Assembly: GCF_000473065.1 (NCBI RefSeq)
Contig: NZ_AXAZ01000001.1
Span: 124,001-188,000 of the forward strand
Reading direction: 5' to 3'
Source of the DNA: Bradyrhizobium sp. WSM1743
GTDB lineage: Bacteria; Pseudomonadota; Alphaproteobacteria; Rhizobiales; Xanthobacteraceae
Length of the DNA stretch: 64,000 nucleotides
A model generated the notes under the pieces. It was not told the origin of the DNA and did not search any database. It was given only the letters and a program-made list of their open reading frames with translations. The position numbers and the translations under genes were made by a program. Positions 26,297 to 35,582 of this stretch are shown here, one piece after another (within the stretch, counting starts at the first letter, position 1; every line of letters starts with the position of its first letter).

Positions 26297-27312
26297 GAGC
26301 CGGCCTCCATGGCAAGCTTGATCAGGCGTGCGCAGTTCTCGTTCTTGCCAGCGTAGTCCTTCCAGGCCGTCTCGCGCGCAAGCTCGCGCCAGGCCTGAAC
26401 CGTCTTGTCGTCGAGATCGTGCACCGTTGCGCCGGCGGCTTGGTAGACCTTGGCCACGCGAACGTCGTCATCCACCGCAGCATTGCGGCCGAACGCCTCG
26501 AGCTCGGCGCCGACCGAGACGATGATGTCGCGCTCCTCGCTCGACAGCCGGTCGAACACCGCCTTCGACATCACCAGCGGCTCGAGCATGAACCAGTAGC
26601 TCTTGGCCCGCCCGGTCGTCAGATGCTTGGCGAGCTCCTCCAGACGGAACGAGGTCAGGCTGGTGGACGAGGTGAGGGCGGCATCGCACGCGCCGGTCTG
26701 CATCGCCGCATAGAGTTCGTTGGAGGGCAGCGACAGCACCGAAGCGCCGGCAGCCTGCAGCACGAGATCCATCTCGCGCGAGCCACCGCGGATCTTCATG
26801 CCCTTGGCGTCGCCGACCGCGACCAGCGGCCGCGCACGGCTGGCGACGCCGCCGGCCTGCCAGATCCAGGTGACGATGATGAGACCCTTTGCGGCGAGGA
26901 ATTTGCTGAACTCCTGACCGATCGGCTTGTTCTTCCAGCCGAGGCCTTCGTCGTAACCGGTGACCAGGCCCGGCATCAGGCCGATGTTCAGCTCGGCAAG
27001 ATCGCCGCCGGCGTAGGAGATCGGAATGAGGCTCATGTCGAGCGCGCCTTTGCGCATCGCCGAGACCTGCGCGTTGGTCTTCATCAGCGACGAGCCCGGA
27101 TAGATCTCGGCGGTCATCGCGCCCTTGCTGCGCTCCTGGATCAGCGCCGCAAAGCGCCGGCACAGCCGATCGCGGAAGTCGCCCTCGGTCGCGGTGCCTC
27201 CCGGAAACTGGTGCGAGATCTTCAGGCTTGTGGCCGCGCGCGCCGCTCCGAACCGGAGCAGCGCCGGGGCCGCGATCCCCAGGGCCAGGGCTTGGCGTCT
27301 TGAAATCCTCAT
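26293..27312 (-). CDS. dctP: TRAP transporter substrate-binding protein (DctP-type)
   Basis: 339 residues, periplasmic. The N-terminus carries a Tat-like signal, ISRRQALALGIAAPALLRFG, with likely cleavage after ARA near residue 26. The mature protein has the DctP pattern: KISHQFPGGTATEGDFRDRL, KGMKIRGGSREMDLVLQAAG and the conserved Arg-containing IRGG. A strong GGGAGG precedes the ATG at 27312. It is the first gene of the malonate operon, divergent from the GntR regulator with a repeat-rich 120-base gap. Confidence 0.9.
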   Translation of the reverse strand: MRISRRQALALGIAAPALLRFGAARAATSLKISHQFPGGTATEGDFRDRLCRRFAALIQERSKGAMTAEIYPGSSLMKTNAQVSAMRKGALDMSLIPISYAGGDLAELNIGLMPGLVTGYDEGLGWKNKPIGQEFSKFLAAKGLIIVTWIWQAGGVASRARPLVAVGDAKGMKIRGGSREMDLVLQAAGASVLSLPSNELYAAMQTGACDAALTSSTSLTSFRLEELAKHLTTGRAKSYWFMLEPLVMSKAVFDRLSSEERDIIVSVGAELEAFGRNAAVDDDVRVAKVYQAAGATVHDLDDKTVQAWRELARETAWKDYAGKNENCARLIKLAMEAGS

Positions 27313-27352
27313 TCCATACCTCCCGTTTCAAGATTGCATTTTTTATTTCTAA

Positions 27353-27441
27353 TCTTGCATACAATCCATATATGAACTGCATGCTGTATGTTTTGTCAAG
27401 CATATGGTATGGAACTGCAGGATCAGGTGCATACAATGAGC
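27353..27441. promoter_or_regulatory. Candidate GntR (MatR-like) operator region
   Basis: The dctP/gntR gap is conspicuously AT-rich. TCTTGCATACAAT at 27353-27365 resembles the malonate-operon MatR site as recalled from the literature (TCTTGTA/TACACGA). The core GCATACAAT recurs at 27429-27437 overlapping the regulator start codon, and ATGCTGTATG lies between (27381-27390). A TTGACA -35-like box for the dctP direction lies at 27399-27394. Binding is inferred. Confidence 0.5.
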
Positions 27442-28119
27442 CAGGCCTCCAGACTGAAGCAGTCGATCGAAGACGCTGTGATTGCAGGGGAATTTCAGCC
27501 CGGCGATCGTTTGGACGAAGCCTCGCTGGCGGAGCGATTCGGCGTGTCGCGGACGCCCATCCGGGAGGCGCTGCTGCAGCTCGGGGCTGAAGGCTTCATC
27601 GATGTTCGCCCGCGACGCGGCGCCATTGTCAGCGTCCCGTCACCAACGCGGCTGTTCGAGATGTTCGAAACCATGGCCGAGATCGAAAGCGCCTGCGGAC
27701 GGCTGGCGGCGCGACGGCTGACGCCGGACAATGATGCGGCGATGGAAGCTGCTCATCGGGCCTGCGAGACGGCCGCGCGGGCCGGCGACAGCGAGCAGTA
27801 CTACGCCGACAACCGCAACTTTCACGAAGCGATCTACCGCGCCAGCCGCAACAGCTTCCTGGCCGACCAGGCCTTCGCCTTGCACAAGCGCTTGAGTGCC
27901 TATCGCCGCATCCAGCTTCGGGCGCGCAACCGGCTGCTGCAATCGCTGCAGGAGCATGCCGGCATTTTGGAAGCGATCCGCGCCGGCGACGAGCAATTGG
28001 CCGCGACCCGTCTTCACGACCACGTCCTGGTGCAGGGTGAACGGTTCTCGGACATGGTCCTTGGCCTTTCACCGGGCAGCCAATCTCCTGCCGAAAGCAG
28101 GAGGGAGACCGCGAAATAG
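27436..28119 (+). CDS. GntR (FadR-subfamily) regulator of malonate catabolism
   Basis: 227 residues from the ATG at 27436; another in-frame ATG at 27409 would add nine residues but has no ribosome binding site. The winged helix is RLKQSIEDAVIAGEFQPGDR with LAERFGVSRTPIREALLQLG. The C-terminal FCD domain contains the metal-binding pattern NRNFHEAIYRAS and QEHAGILEAIRAGD. It is divergent from dctPQM-matAB, so a malonate- or malonyl-CoA-responsive regulator like MatR/MdcY is expected. Confidence 0.87.
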   Translation: MSQASRLKQSIEDAVIAGEFQPGDRLDEASLAERFGVSRTPIREALLQLGAEGFIDVRPRRGAIVSVPSPTRLFEMFETMAEIESACGRLAARRLTPDNDAAMEAAHRACETAARAGDSEQYYADNRNFHEAIYRASRNSFLADQAFALHKRLSAYRRIQLRARNRLLQSLQEHAGILEAIRAGDEQLAATRLHDHVLVQGERFSDMVLGLSPGSQSPAESRRETAK

Positions 28120-28212
28120 ACGTGGCTGTTCGCATTTGGTCTGGGACGCAGACCGGTTGCCGTGCCGCGCGCCAGCTTGCTGCCGGCGCTTGCTTCGAAC
28201 GCCGGCGCGAGC

Positions 28213-28390
28213 CCCAAAACGGAATGGCTTTAGGTTGAACTGATTGCCGCGGCTCGTTCACCTCTCCGCTTGCGGGAGAGGTCGGCGCGTAGCGCCGGGT
28301 GAGGGTTTTCTCCTCTTGGGGATTGTCCCATTGCGGAAGCACCCTCTCCCCAACCCTCTCCCGCAAGCGGGAGAGGGAGCGCACCTCCGT
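28213..28390. repeat. Composite intergenic palindromic repeat
   Basis: Begins with a GGAATGGCTTTAGGTTGAA module (from about 28221) that recurs inverted near 31994-32016, then CTCTCCGCTTGCGGGAGAGG, GGCGCGTAGCGCC, a TTGGGGATTGTCCCAT module and the palindrome CTCTCCCGCAAGCGGGAGAG ending at about 28377. It separates the convergent gntR and ftsH genes. One of at least six related copies in the window. Confidence 0.85.
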
Positions 28391-28402
28391 CTCTCGTCGC
28401 GA

Positions 28403-30244
28403 TTAAATGGCCCGCAGCCCTTCCTTGGGCATCTCCCGGATCAGCGCATCGATATCGCTCTGCTCGAGCGTCTCCTTCTCCAAAAGCTTCTTTGCGGCGC
28501 GGTCCAGGATCGGCCGCCGCGTGCTCAGGATGCCCTGGGTGCGCTGGAAGACCTGGTCGACGATGGCCTTCACCTCGCTGTCGACGGCGGCTGCGGTCTC
28601 TTCCGCATAGTCGCGCTCGCGCGTCGGATAGGGGCGGTCGGCGCTTGCGAGGAAGTTGCCGGGATCGCGCTCATAGGCGACGCTGCCGAGTCGCTCCGAC
28701 ATGCCGTAACGCGTCACCATGCTGCGGGCGATGTCGGTGACGCGGCGCAGATCGTCGGCCGCACCGGTGGACAGATGCCCGAAGACGATCAGCTCCGCCG
28801 CGCGGCCGCCGAGCAGCACCGCCATCTTGTTCTCCAGCTCCTCCTTGGTCATCAGGAAGCGGTCTTCGATCGGCCGCTGAATGGTGTAGCCGAGCGCGCC
28901 GACACCGCGCGGGATGATCGAGACCTTGTGCACGGGATCGGTCCCTGGCAGCGAGAGCGCGACGAGGGCGTGGCCCATCTCGTGATAGGCGACGATCTCG
29001 CGTTCCCTGGCGTTGAGCAGGCGGTTGCGCTTTTCGAGGCCCGCGACCATGCGCTCGACCGCATTGTTGAAGTCAATCATGCTCACCGCGTCAGCCGCGC
29101 GACGTGTCGCCAGAAGCGCCGCCTCATTGACGAGATTGGCGAGGTCCGCCCCCGTGAAGCCCGGGGTGAGCGCGGCAACGGCGTCTGAGTCGACATTCTC
29201 CGCCACGCGCACTTTCTTCATGTGCACGTTCAGGATCTCGATGCGGCCCTTCTTGTCGGGCCGGTCGACCAGCACCTGCCGGTCGAAGCGGCCGGCGCGG
29301 AGCAGGGCGGGATCGAGAATCTCGGGCCGGTTGGTGGCGGCGAGGATGACGAGCCCCGAGCGCGAATCAAAGCCGTCGAGCTCGACGAGCAGCTGGTTGA
29401 GCGTCTGCTCCTTCTCATCGTGGCCGCCCGCGAAAGCGCCGATGCCACGGGCGCGGCCAAGCGCATCGAGCTCGTCGATGAAAATGATGGCCGGTGCCTT
29501 TTCGTGAGCCTGCTGGAACAGGTCCCGCACACGCGCGGCGCCGACGCCGACGAACATCTCCACGAACTCCGAACCCGAGATCGAGAAGAACGGCACTCTG
29601 GCCTCGCCGGCGACGGCCTTGGCCAGCAAGGTCTTGCCTGTGCCCGGCGGCCCCACCAGCAGCACGCCTTTCGGCATGCGGCCGCCGAGCCGGCCATAGT
29701 CGGTCGGGTTCTTCAGGAAGTCGACGACCTCGCGAAGCTCGTCCTTGGCCTCATCCACCCCGGCGACGTCGGCAAAGGTGACCCCGGTGTCGGATTCGAC
29801 GTAAACCTTGGCTTTGCTCTTGCCGATGGCCATCAGCCCGCCGCCGATCCCGCCGCCCTCCGCCATGCGGCGGCCGATGTACCACCAGAGGCCGAAGAAC
29901 AGCAGCACGGGCATGACCCACGACAAAAGGTCGCGCAGAAACGTGCTCTCGATCTGCCCCGTGAAACGGACGTTGTGCTTCTCCAACTCCTGCGCCACGT
30001 CCTGATCGACACGCGTGGTGACGAACTGTTTCTGGCCGCCAGGCAGTGGCTCCTTCAGCGTGCCCTGCAGGGTGCGGTCGGAGATGCCGACGGCATCGAT
30101 TTTCCCCTGGCGCAACAATTGTTGATATTCACTGTACGGGATCACGGCGATCTGGTGCGCCGTGGAGACCAGATACTGAATCAGGAAGACCGCGAAGATC
30201 GCGGCGGCGGCATATCCGAGATTGAAGCGGATATTCTTGTTCAT
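28403..30244 (-). CDS. ftsH: ATP-dependent zinc metalloprotease FtsH
   Basis: 613 residues, inner-membrane AAA+ protease. Two membrane segments ([38 protein letters not shown]) flank a periplasmic FtsH extracellular domain. Walker A is GPPGTGKT, Walker [12 protein letters not shown], the second region of homology [20 protein letters not shown], the pore motif [15 protein letters not shown] and the zinc site HEMGH, with the later Asp ligand in the protease domain. It is monocistronic and not next to tilS, unlike the housekeeping gene, so probably an additional FtsH paralogue. Confidence 0.93.
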   Translation of the reverse strand: MNKNIRFNLGYAAAAIFAVFLIQYLVSTAHQIAVIPYSEYQQLLRQGKIDAVGISDRTLQGTLKEPLPGGQKQFVTTRVDQDVAQELEKHNVRFTGQIESTFLRDLLSWVMPVLLFFGLWWYIGRRMAEGGGIGGGLMAIGKSKAKVYVESDTGVTFADVAGVDEAKDELREVVDFLKNPTDYGRLGGRMPKGVLLVGPPGTGKTLLAKAVAGEARVPFFSISGSEFVEMFVGVGAARVRDLFQQAHEKAPAIIFIDELDALGRARGIGAFAGGHDEKEQTLNQLLVELDGFDSRSGLVILAATNRPEILDPALLRAGRFDRQVLVDRPDKKGRIEILNVHMKKVRVAENVDSDAVAALTPGFTGADLANLVNEAALLATRRAADAVSMIDFNNAVERMVAGLEKRNRLLNAREREIVAYHEMGHALVALSLPGTDPVHKVSIIPRGVGALGYTIQRPIEDRFLMTKEELENKMAVLLGGRAAELIVFGHLSTGAADDLRRVTDIARSMVTRYGMSERLGSVAYERDPGNFLASADRPYPTRERDYAEETAAAVDSEVKAIVDQVFQRTQGILSTRRPILDRAAKKLLEKETLEQSDIDALIREMPKEGLRAI

Positions 30245-30568
30245 GCGAAATCCAGATCCGATGGTGTTGCGCGACGGTCGCGTCGAGGCGCATTTTCACG
30301 CGCTCGCGCGGGCCCGGTACGCGGCCCGGACCTGCATCGTATCGACAGAACTTCTCCCGCGGCCTTCTGTTCCGGGGTGAGAGGCGCCTGGCATTCGCAG
30401 GGCCGTGCTCAGGCGATCGGGATTAAGGCAGCGATAAAGGCCCGGCTGCCGGCCGGCCCCAATTCCGCCGGTCGAAATGTCCGCCGCCCACATGTGGAGC
30501 AGGGATGTCGTGCCTTGCGGCGACAGCCATCCGCTGTAATTTGAGCGAAACATCAAAGGAAGGAATCC
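30245..30568. other. Divergent gap ftsH / CoA-transferase, no gene seen
   Basis: 324 bases with short frames only; an 86-residue minus-strand frame has no recognisable domain. It must hold the promoters of the two divergent genes. An AAAGGAAGGAAT ribosome binding site for the CoA-transferase lies at the right end. No clear promoter boxes or palindromes were found. Confidence 0.5.
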
Positions 30569-31756
30569 ATGGGGGGAGTTCTGGAAGGCGTGCGCGTGCT
30601 CGATTTCGGGCGCTACATCGCCGGGCCCTATTGTGCGACCTTGCTGGCCGAGTTCGGAGCCGAGGTCATCCGCGTCGAGAAGCGCGACGGCAGCGAGGAT
30701 CGTTTCGTGGCGCCGGTGGGCGAAGGCGGCGAGGGCGCGCTGTTCCTCCAGGTCAATCGCAACAAGAAGTGCATCACGCTCGATCCGATGAAGGTGGAAG
30801 GGCAGGAGGTGATGCGCCGCCTGATCGCGACCGCGGACGTCGTGGTCGCCAATCTGCCGCCGCAGACCCTGCGCGCGATGAAGCTCGATTACGAGTCGTT
30901 GAAGGCGATCAAGCCGGACATCATCCTGACCACGGCGACCGCGTTCGGCGGGCCGGGTCCCTGGTCTGACCGCGTAGGCTTCGACGGCGTCGGGCAGGTG
31001 ATGTCAGGCTCGGTCTACATGACGGGCGCGGGCGATCCGCCGTATCGGGCCGCGGTGAACTGGGTCGATTTCGGCACCGCGCTGCACTGCGCGTTCGGCA
31101 CTCTCGCCGCGCTGATCGAGCGCGGCAAATCCGGACGCGGGCAGATTGTCGAGGGCGCACTGCTCGCGACTGCCTTGTCCTTCACCAATGCCACGCTGAT
31201 CGAGCAGGCCGTCATCAACGTCAACCGCGTGCCGACAGGCAATCTCGGCCAGACCGCGGCACCAGCCGACATCTACCGCACCAGGGATGGCTGGGTGCTG
31301 TGCCAGGTCACCGGCCAGCCGCTGTTCAAGCGCTGGGCGAGGCTGATGGGCGAAGAAGAGCTTTGGCTGAACGATCCGCGTTTTGCCGACGACATCAGCC
31401 GCGGCAACAACGGCCGCATCATCAGCGAGCGGATGGCGCGCTGGTGCGCCGAGCGCACCACGCAGGAGGCCGTCGATACGCTGGGCCAGGCGATGATCCC
31501 GACCGGCCCCGTGCTCTCACCGCAACAGGCGCTGGATCATCCGCACATCCGCGCCGCCGGCTTCATGCAGGACGTCGATTATCCGGGCCTGCCGAAACAG
31601 GCGCCGGTCGCCCGCGCCGCGGTCCGGCTGTCGGAAACGCCGGGCGAGATCGCAACGCGTCCGCCGACGCTCGGCGAGCACACCGATCTCGTCCTCGCCG
31701 AACTCGGCTACGATCCGGCGGCGATCGCGGCGCTTCGGCAGGACGGCGTCATTTAG
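30569..31756 (+). CDS. CaiB/BaiF family III CoA-transferase
   Basis: 395 residues. Family start VLDFGRYIAGPYCATLLAEF with GAEVIRVEKRDG, then ITLDPMKVEGQEV. The central VNWVDFGTALHCAFGTLAAL occupies the region that carries the catalytic Asp, and the C-terminus has IPTGPVLSPQQALDHPHIRA and LGEHTDLVLAELGYD. It differs clearly from the first CoA-transferase at 3243. It stands alone, followed by a repeat element, so no pathway can be deduced from context. Confidence 0.9.
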   Translation: MGGVLEGVRVLDFGRYIAGPYCATLLAEFGAEVIRVEKRDGSEDRFVAPVGEGGEGALFLQVNRNKKCITLDPMKVEGQEVMRRLIATADVVVANLPPQTLRAMKLDYESLKAIKPDIILTTATAFGGPGPWSDRVGFDGVGQVMSGSVYMTGAGDPPYRAAVNWVDFGTALHCAFGTLAALIERGKSGRGQIVEGALLATALSFTNATLIEQAVINVNRVPTGNLGQTAAPADIYRTRDGWVLCQVTGQPLFKRWARLMGEEELWLNDPRFADDISRGNNGRIISERMARWCAERTTQEAVDTLGQAMIPTGPVLSPQQALDHPHIRAAGFMQDVDYPGLPKQAPVARAAVRLSETPGEIATRPPTLGEHTDLVLAELGYDPAAIAALRQDGVI

Positions 31757-31759
31757 AGC

Positions 31760-32022
31760 ATGATGGCATGAGGCTTGATCGCTGCAACGACCGAGGTGCA
31801 CTCCCTCTCCCGCTTGCGGGAGAGGGTTGGGGAGAGGGTGTTTCCGCGATGGGACAATCCCCAAGAGGAGAGAGCCCTCACCCGTCGCTTCGCCATAGCC
31901 GAGGCTTTGCCTCGGCCTCTTTTTGAGGGGACGGCCGCCGAAGGCGGCCTACGCCTCTCCCGCAAGCGGGAGAGGTGAACCACCCGCGGCAATCGATTCA
32001 ACCTAAAGCCATTCCGCTTTGG
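31760..32022. repeat. Long composite intergenic repeat with two hairpins
   Basis: The fullest copy: GCATGATGGCATGAGGCTTG module (31759-31778), CTCCCTCTCCCGCTTGCGGG (31801-31820), TTGGGGAGAGGGTG, GGGACAATCCCCAAGAG, then an inserted GCCGAGGC hairpin and a GGCCGCC hairpin, the second palindrome near 31955-31975, and the CAACCTAAAGCCATTCCG module, inverted relative to the copy at 28213. It fills the gap between convergent genes. Confidence 0.85.
31898..31924 (+). terminator. Candidate intrinsic terminator inside the repeat
   Basis: GCCGAGGC (31898-31905), loop TTT, GCCTCGGC (31909-31916), then CTCTTTTTT-rich bases to 31924. An 8-bp all-matching stem with a T-rich tail, 142 bases after the CoA-transferase stop. 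A second hairpin GGCCGCC-GAA-GGCGGCC follows at 31933-31949. Confidence 0.5.
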
Positions 32023-32056
32023 TCATCACGGTGCAAGCGCTGGGATGGCGGGGCAC

Positions 32057-32740
32057 TCAAAGCGAGCTGCCGCCGCAGATGACCAGCTGCTGTCCGGTGA
32101 TGGCGGCGGTTTCCGCCGAGAGCAGGAAGGCGACTGCGCCGGCAACTTCCTCGGGGCGGATGTAACGGCCGAGTGGCGGCAGTTTTGGTGCAACATCAGC
32201 GCGCGAGGGATCCTTGAACATCGGCGTCTCCGTCGCGGCCGGCGCAACCACGTTGACCGTGACGCCGCGCGGCGCAAGCTCCATTGCCCAGGACCGGGCC
32301 AGCGCGATCAGCGCCGCCTTCGTCGCGGCATATTGCCCGCGGCCGGGCGCACCCGATGCGGTTCGGCTGCCGATGAAGACGATGCGCCCGCCCTGTGGCA
32401 GGCGCGGTGCCAGGGCGTCGGCGAGGCGCTCGGCAGCATCGACATGCAGCCGCCACATCGCCGCTCCCGCCTCGTGATCGAGCGATCCGAGGTGACCGAC
32501 CCTCAGCATGCCGGCGGCATGAACCAGTGCGGTCGGCGCGATGCCCGTGACGGCATCCGCGATGGCCCCGACGTCGGCAAGGTCGAGGGACACATGATCG
32601 AAGGCCGGATGCTCGAACAGTCCGGGCCGCCGGCTGATCCCGGTGACGCGCCAGCCGTCGCGCAGCAACCGCTCGACGGTCGCAGCGCCAATCCCCGAAC
32701 TGGCGCCGGTGACGAGAGCGTGAGGCATCATGTCCATCAT
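32057..32740 (-). CDS. Short-chain dehydrogenase/reductase
   Basis: 227 residues. Rossmann motif VTGASSGIGAATVERLL; the catalytic Tyr-Lys pair in YAATKAALIALARSW; after it the PG-like loop is replaced by VAPAATETPMF. The start has several Met codons (MMDMMP); MPHALVTG at 32728 is an equally good start. It begins one base after the sialidase-like gene stop, so it is the last gene of a symporter-sialidase-SDR operon. An oxidation or reduction of a sugar-derived molecule is a reasonable guess. Confidence 0.87.
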   Translation of the reverse strand: MMDMMPHALVTGASSGIGAATVERLLRDGWRVTGISRRPGLFEHPAFDHVSLDLADVGAIADAVTGIAPTALVHAAGMLRVGHLGSLDHEAGAAMWRLHVDAAERLADALAPRLPQGGRIVFIGSRTASGAPGRGQYAATKAALIALARSWAMELAPRGVTVNVVAPAATETPMFKDPSRADVAPKLPPLGRYIRPEEVAGAVAFLLSAETAAITGQQLVICGGSSL

Positions 32741-32741
32741 C

Positions 32742-33935
32742 TCAGTCCCGGGCGGCGCGCGTCACCCATGGTTCGGTCACGCGCACATATTTGATGGCGC
32801 GGCGGTGGAAGGTGAACGCCATGTGGAGCGCGCCGTCGGCGGTCTGCTTGACGGACGGGTAGGACAGCTCGCGATTGCTTTGCTCGCGCGAATTGTTGGT
32901 CATGCAATAGCCGTCGCCGGTCTCGACGTTGCGCCTGGTCCAGCTCCGTCCACCGTCGGCCGAGACCGCCAGCGTCATCGGTGCCCGCGGCGCGCCCCAG
33001 AATGCGGTGCGTCCGTGCGCCGTGCTGCCGTCGGCGGCGAGAACCGGTGGCAGATCATCTTCGATTTCGTCATAGAGCGAGAGCCGACGCCCGGTTGCGT
33101 CATTGGCGCTCGAGTCGTTGAACACGAGTGCGAGATGGCCGTTCGCAAGCCGCGTGAACTGGATAGACGAGTTGTTGTTGGGAAGCGCGGTCGCAACCGG
33201 CGCCGACCAGGTGCGGCCGTGGTCCGCGGACCTGCTCTGATAGATGTTGTCGGCCCAGCGGCTGCGATACAGCGCGAGCAGCGAGCCGTCGTCGAGGCGT
33301 GCGATGCACATATGCACGCATCCGCGGCTGCCGGGGACGTCGACGTCCCGCCACGTCGCGCCGGCATCCGACGAGATCTTCACCGCGCTGGTGTCCTCGT
33401 CCCCGTTCCATTTCCGGCCCGGTGTGCTGTGGCAATAGAACACGGGCAGCAGCCAGTCGCCATTGTGGAGCACGACGACCGGCTGGCGGATGAAGGTGCC
33501 GCGGCCGCGCTGCTCCGGGAACAGCGTCTCGATCGGGCCCCAGCTCTTGCCATTGTCACGCGAGAGACGGCGGCGGATCAGCGCGGTGTCCTGGTTTCCG
33601 GCGAGCTGAGCCGTCCACATCAGCCACAGCGTGCCGTCGGGAGCGGGAAACAGCACCGGGTTCTGCTCCGAACGTCCCGTGTCATCGGAGAGCTTTTCGG
33701 CAGGCGACCACTGTGTCGCGCCACGGGATAGGCGTGAAAAATAGATGGAGATATCCGACATACCCTCCTGCGTGCCGCCGAACCAGACGCAAGCCAGATC
33801 GCCGCCCGCGAGCGGCATGAGATTGGCGGCGTGGTTCTGCACACAAGGCGAGGGAATGAAGGCGTCGAACCGCTCGGGATCATCGGCCGCCGGGCGGACG
33901 ACGCCATCGGCGACGATCTCCATGTCCGCGATCAT
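32742..33935 (-). CDS. BNR-repeat sialidase-like protein
   Basis: 397 residues, six-bladed beta-propeller expected. Four Asp-box motifs (SxDxGxxW) lie at about residues 125-132 (SRDNGKSW), 189-195 (SDAGATW), 236-243 (SADHGRTW) and 325-332 (SADGGRSW). No signal peptide, so it should be cytoplasmic. The start at 33935 overlaps the symporter stop (ATGA). Paired with an SSS symporter it may process an imported sialic-acid-like sugar; other bacterial members of this family are not true sialidases, so substrate is open. A read-through frame linking it to the symporter region is an artefact. Confidence 0.85.
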   Translation of the reverse strand: MIADMEIVADGVVRPAADDPERFDAFIPSPCVQNHAANLMPLAGGDLACVWFGGTQEGMSDISIYFSRLSRGATQWSPAEKLSDDTGRSEQNPVLFPAPDGTLWLMWTAQLAGNQDTALIRRRLSRDNGKSWGPIETLFPEQRGRGTFIRQPVVVLHNGDWLLPVFYCHSTPGRKWNGDEDTSAVKISSDAGATWRDVDVPGSRGCVHMCIARLDDGSLLALYRSRWADNIYQSRSADHGRTWSAPVATALPNNNSSIQFTRLANGHLALVFNDSSANDATGRRLSLYDEIEDDLPPVLAADGSTAHGRTAFWGAPRAPMTLAVSADGGRSWTRRNVETGDGYCMTNNSREQSNRELSYPSVKQTADGALHMAFTFHRRAIKYVRVTEPWVTRAARD

Positions 33936-35356
33936 GTCGAGGTCCTTTCCATCAGGGCGTTTGGTTGCGCCGCCGGGGCGCTGGGCGAGCGGCCCAGCAC
34001 CAGGCGCTCGATCGCCATCACGATCAATGGCGTCACGGCGGCGACGTACATGTTGTCGATGCCGAACGGGTTGCCCAGCAGGTACCAGACCGTGGTCGAC
34101 ACCGCCGCGCCGATCAGCCCGGCCGTGGCGCCACGGTTGCTGGCAAACAGCGGCAGATAGAAGCCCATCATCGCCACCATCGTGATCGACAGGCGCAGCG
34201 CGCGTGTGAAGAACGACAGCTTGAGGATCTCCGGAATGAAGAAGACGAACACCAGCGGCACGATGCCAATCAGCACCGAGAACACGCGGGTCATCTTCAG
34301 CTCGCGCTCCGGCGTCGGCTTCCAGTATGGAACGTAGAAGTCGCGCACCACGAGCGAGGCGATCGCGAGCGCCACCGTGCAGACGCTGACGAAGATCGAG
34401 GCGACGAGCGAGGTGGTCACGAAGGCCGAGGCCAGCGGCGGCATCTTCTCGAGGAACACCGGCAGGGCGTAGAGGCTGTTCATGTCGGGATAGAGGAATT
34501 TCGCGGCGACACCGATCAGTGCGAGGAGGATGCCGAGCGGCAGGCAGAACGCGGCGGCATAGAAGGTCGCCTTGCGCGCGTCGCCGGCGCTCGGCGTCGA
34601 GGAGATCGCCTGGACGATGAACTGCGTCGAGAAGATCGCGCCGACCGTGCCGAAGGTCCAGGCAAAGATGGTCGCAAAGCCGATCTTGCCGTCCCAGCTG
34701 AAATAGTGGGCGGGCAGCTTGGCCTGCATCGGCGCAATCCCGCCGGTCAGAGACATCGCCACCGCAAAGATGATGAGGATGCCGACGACCTTGATGGCGC
34801 TGTGCAGGATCGTCACCCAGGCGACGCCCTTCAAGCCGCCGAATACGTAGTAGAAGGTGCTGACCAATGCGATGATGCACATGGCGACGGGCAGGCTGAC
34901 ATGCAGCGCAGTGGCGATCGCGGCTGCCCCGCTGACGTAATTGCCGACGTTCACCAGCAGCAGGGCGTAGATCATGATCACCGATACCGTGAGCATGGTC
35001 GACTTGCCGTATTTCTGCGCGATCGCGGCCGAGATGGTATATTCGCCGGAATTGTAGAGCTTCTTCACCATCAACAGCCCGAACAGCAAGAAGCCGATCG
35101 AGGCGCCGAGCACGGCCCAGCCTGCCGCGATGCCCGATTGGAAGGCCTCCTGCGCCGTGCCGACGGTCGACTTGGCCCCTACGAATTCGGACATCATCAG
35201 CACGCCGACCACGATGGCCGGCATTGCGCGCGCGCCCGTCATGAACTGATCGCTGGTTCGGCTGCGCAGTTTCAGCGTGAGCCACGACGTGAAGGCGATA
35301 TAGGCGACGATCATCGTGACAATGAGCGTGCTCTCGCCGTTGAGGACGGCTTGCAT
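33932..35356 (-). CDS. Sodium:solute symporter (SSS family)
   Basis: 474 residues from the ATG at 35356, which follows AGAGGAAAC; an upstream in-frame start at 35437 would add 27 polar residues. About thirteen hydrophobic helices. SSS features: the DQFMTGARAMPAIVVGVLMM start, GWAVLGASIGFLLFGLLMVK, and YVFGGLKGVAWVTILHSAIK with the conserved GG-W. It imports an organic solute with Na+. The operon with a sialidase-like protein and an SDR suggests a sialic acid or related acidic sugar. An unusual feature is stop/start overlap with the propeller gene. Confidence 0.88.
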   Translation of the reverse strand: MQAVLNGESTLIVTMIVAYIAFTSWLTLKLRSRTSDQFMTGARAMPAIVVGVLMMSEFVGAKSTVGTAQEAFQSGIAAGWAVLGASIGFLLFGLLMVKKLYNSGEYTISAAIAQKYGKSTMLTVSVIMIYALLLVNVGNYVSGAAAIATALHVSLPVAMCIIALVSTFYYVFGGLKGVAWVTILHSAIKVVGILIIFAVAMSLTGGIAPMQAKLPAHYFSWDGKIGFATIFAWTFGTVGAIFSTQFIVQAISSTPSAGDARKATFYAAAFCLPLGILLALIGVAAKFLYPDMNSLYALPVFLEKMPPLASAFVTTSLVASIFVSVCTVALAIASLVVRDFYVPYWKPTPERELKMTRVFSVLIGIVPLVFVFFIPEILKLSFFTRALRLSITMVAMMGFYLPLFASNRGATAGLIGAAVSTTVWYLLGNPFGIDNMYVAAVTPLIVMAIERLVLGRSPSAPAAQPNALMERTST

Positions 35357-35582
35357 CGTTGACGTTTCCTCTGGTGACGCGGACGCGGTGTTGTAAGCCC
35401 GCTCTGTCCGATTGGATGGTGTTCGGAATGCGAACAATTGTTCTCAATGTCCATTAGACCTTCCCAGACCTCATGCGTCAAGCGCGCTGAGGCGGGGCCG
35501 TCCGGGAGGCGTGCGATCAGCAGGGTTCCGTTTGTTTGGCCAGGGGGAGGGCCGAGATGCGCGGCGAGCCGGCGCTCGCGCG

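Noticed and set aside
32742..35447. A 901-codon frame that looks like a transporter-sialidase fusion
   Set aside because: The 5' half is a shadow of the SSS gene in another frame; the true sialidase starts at 33935 overlapping the symporter stop.
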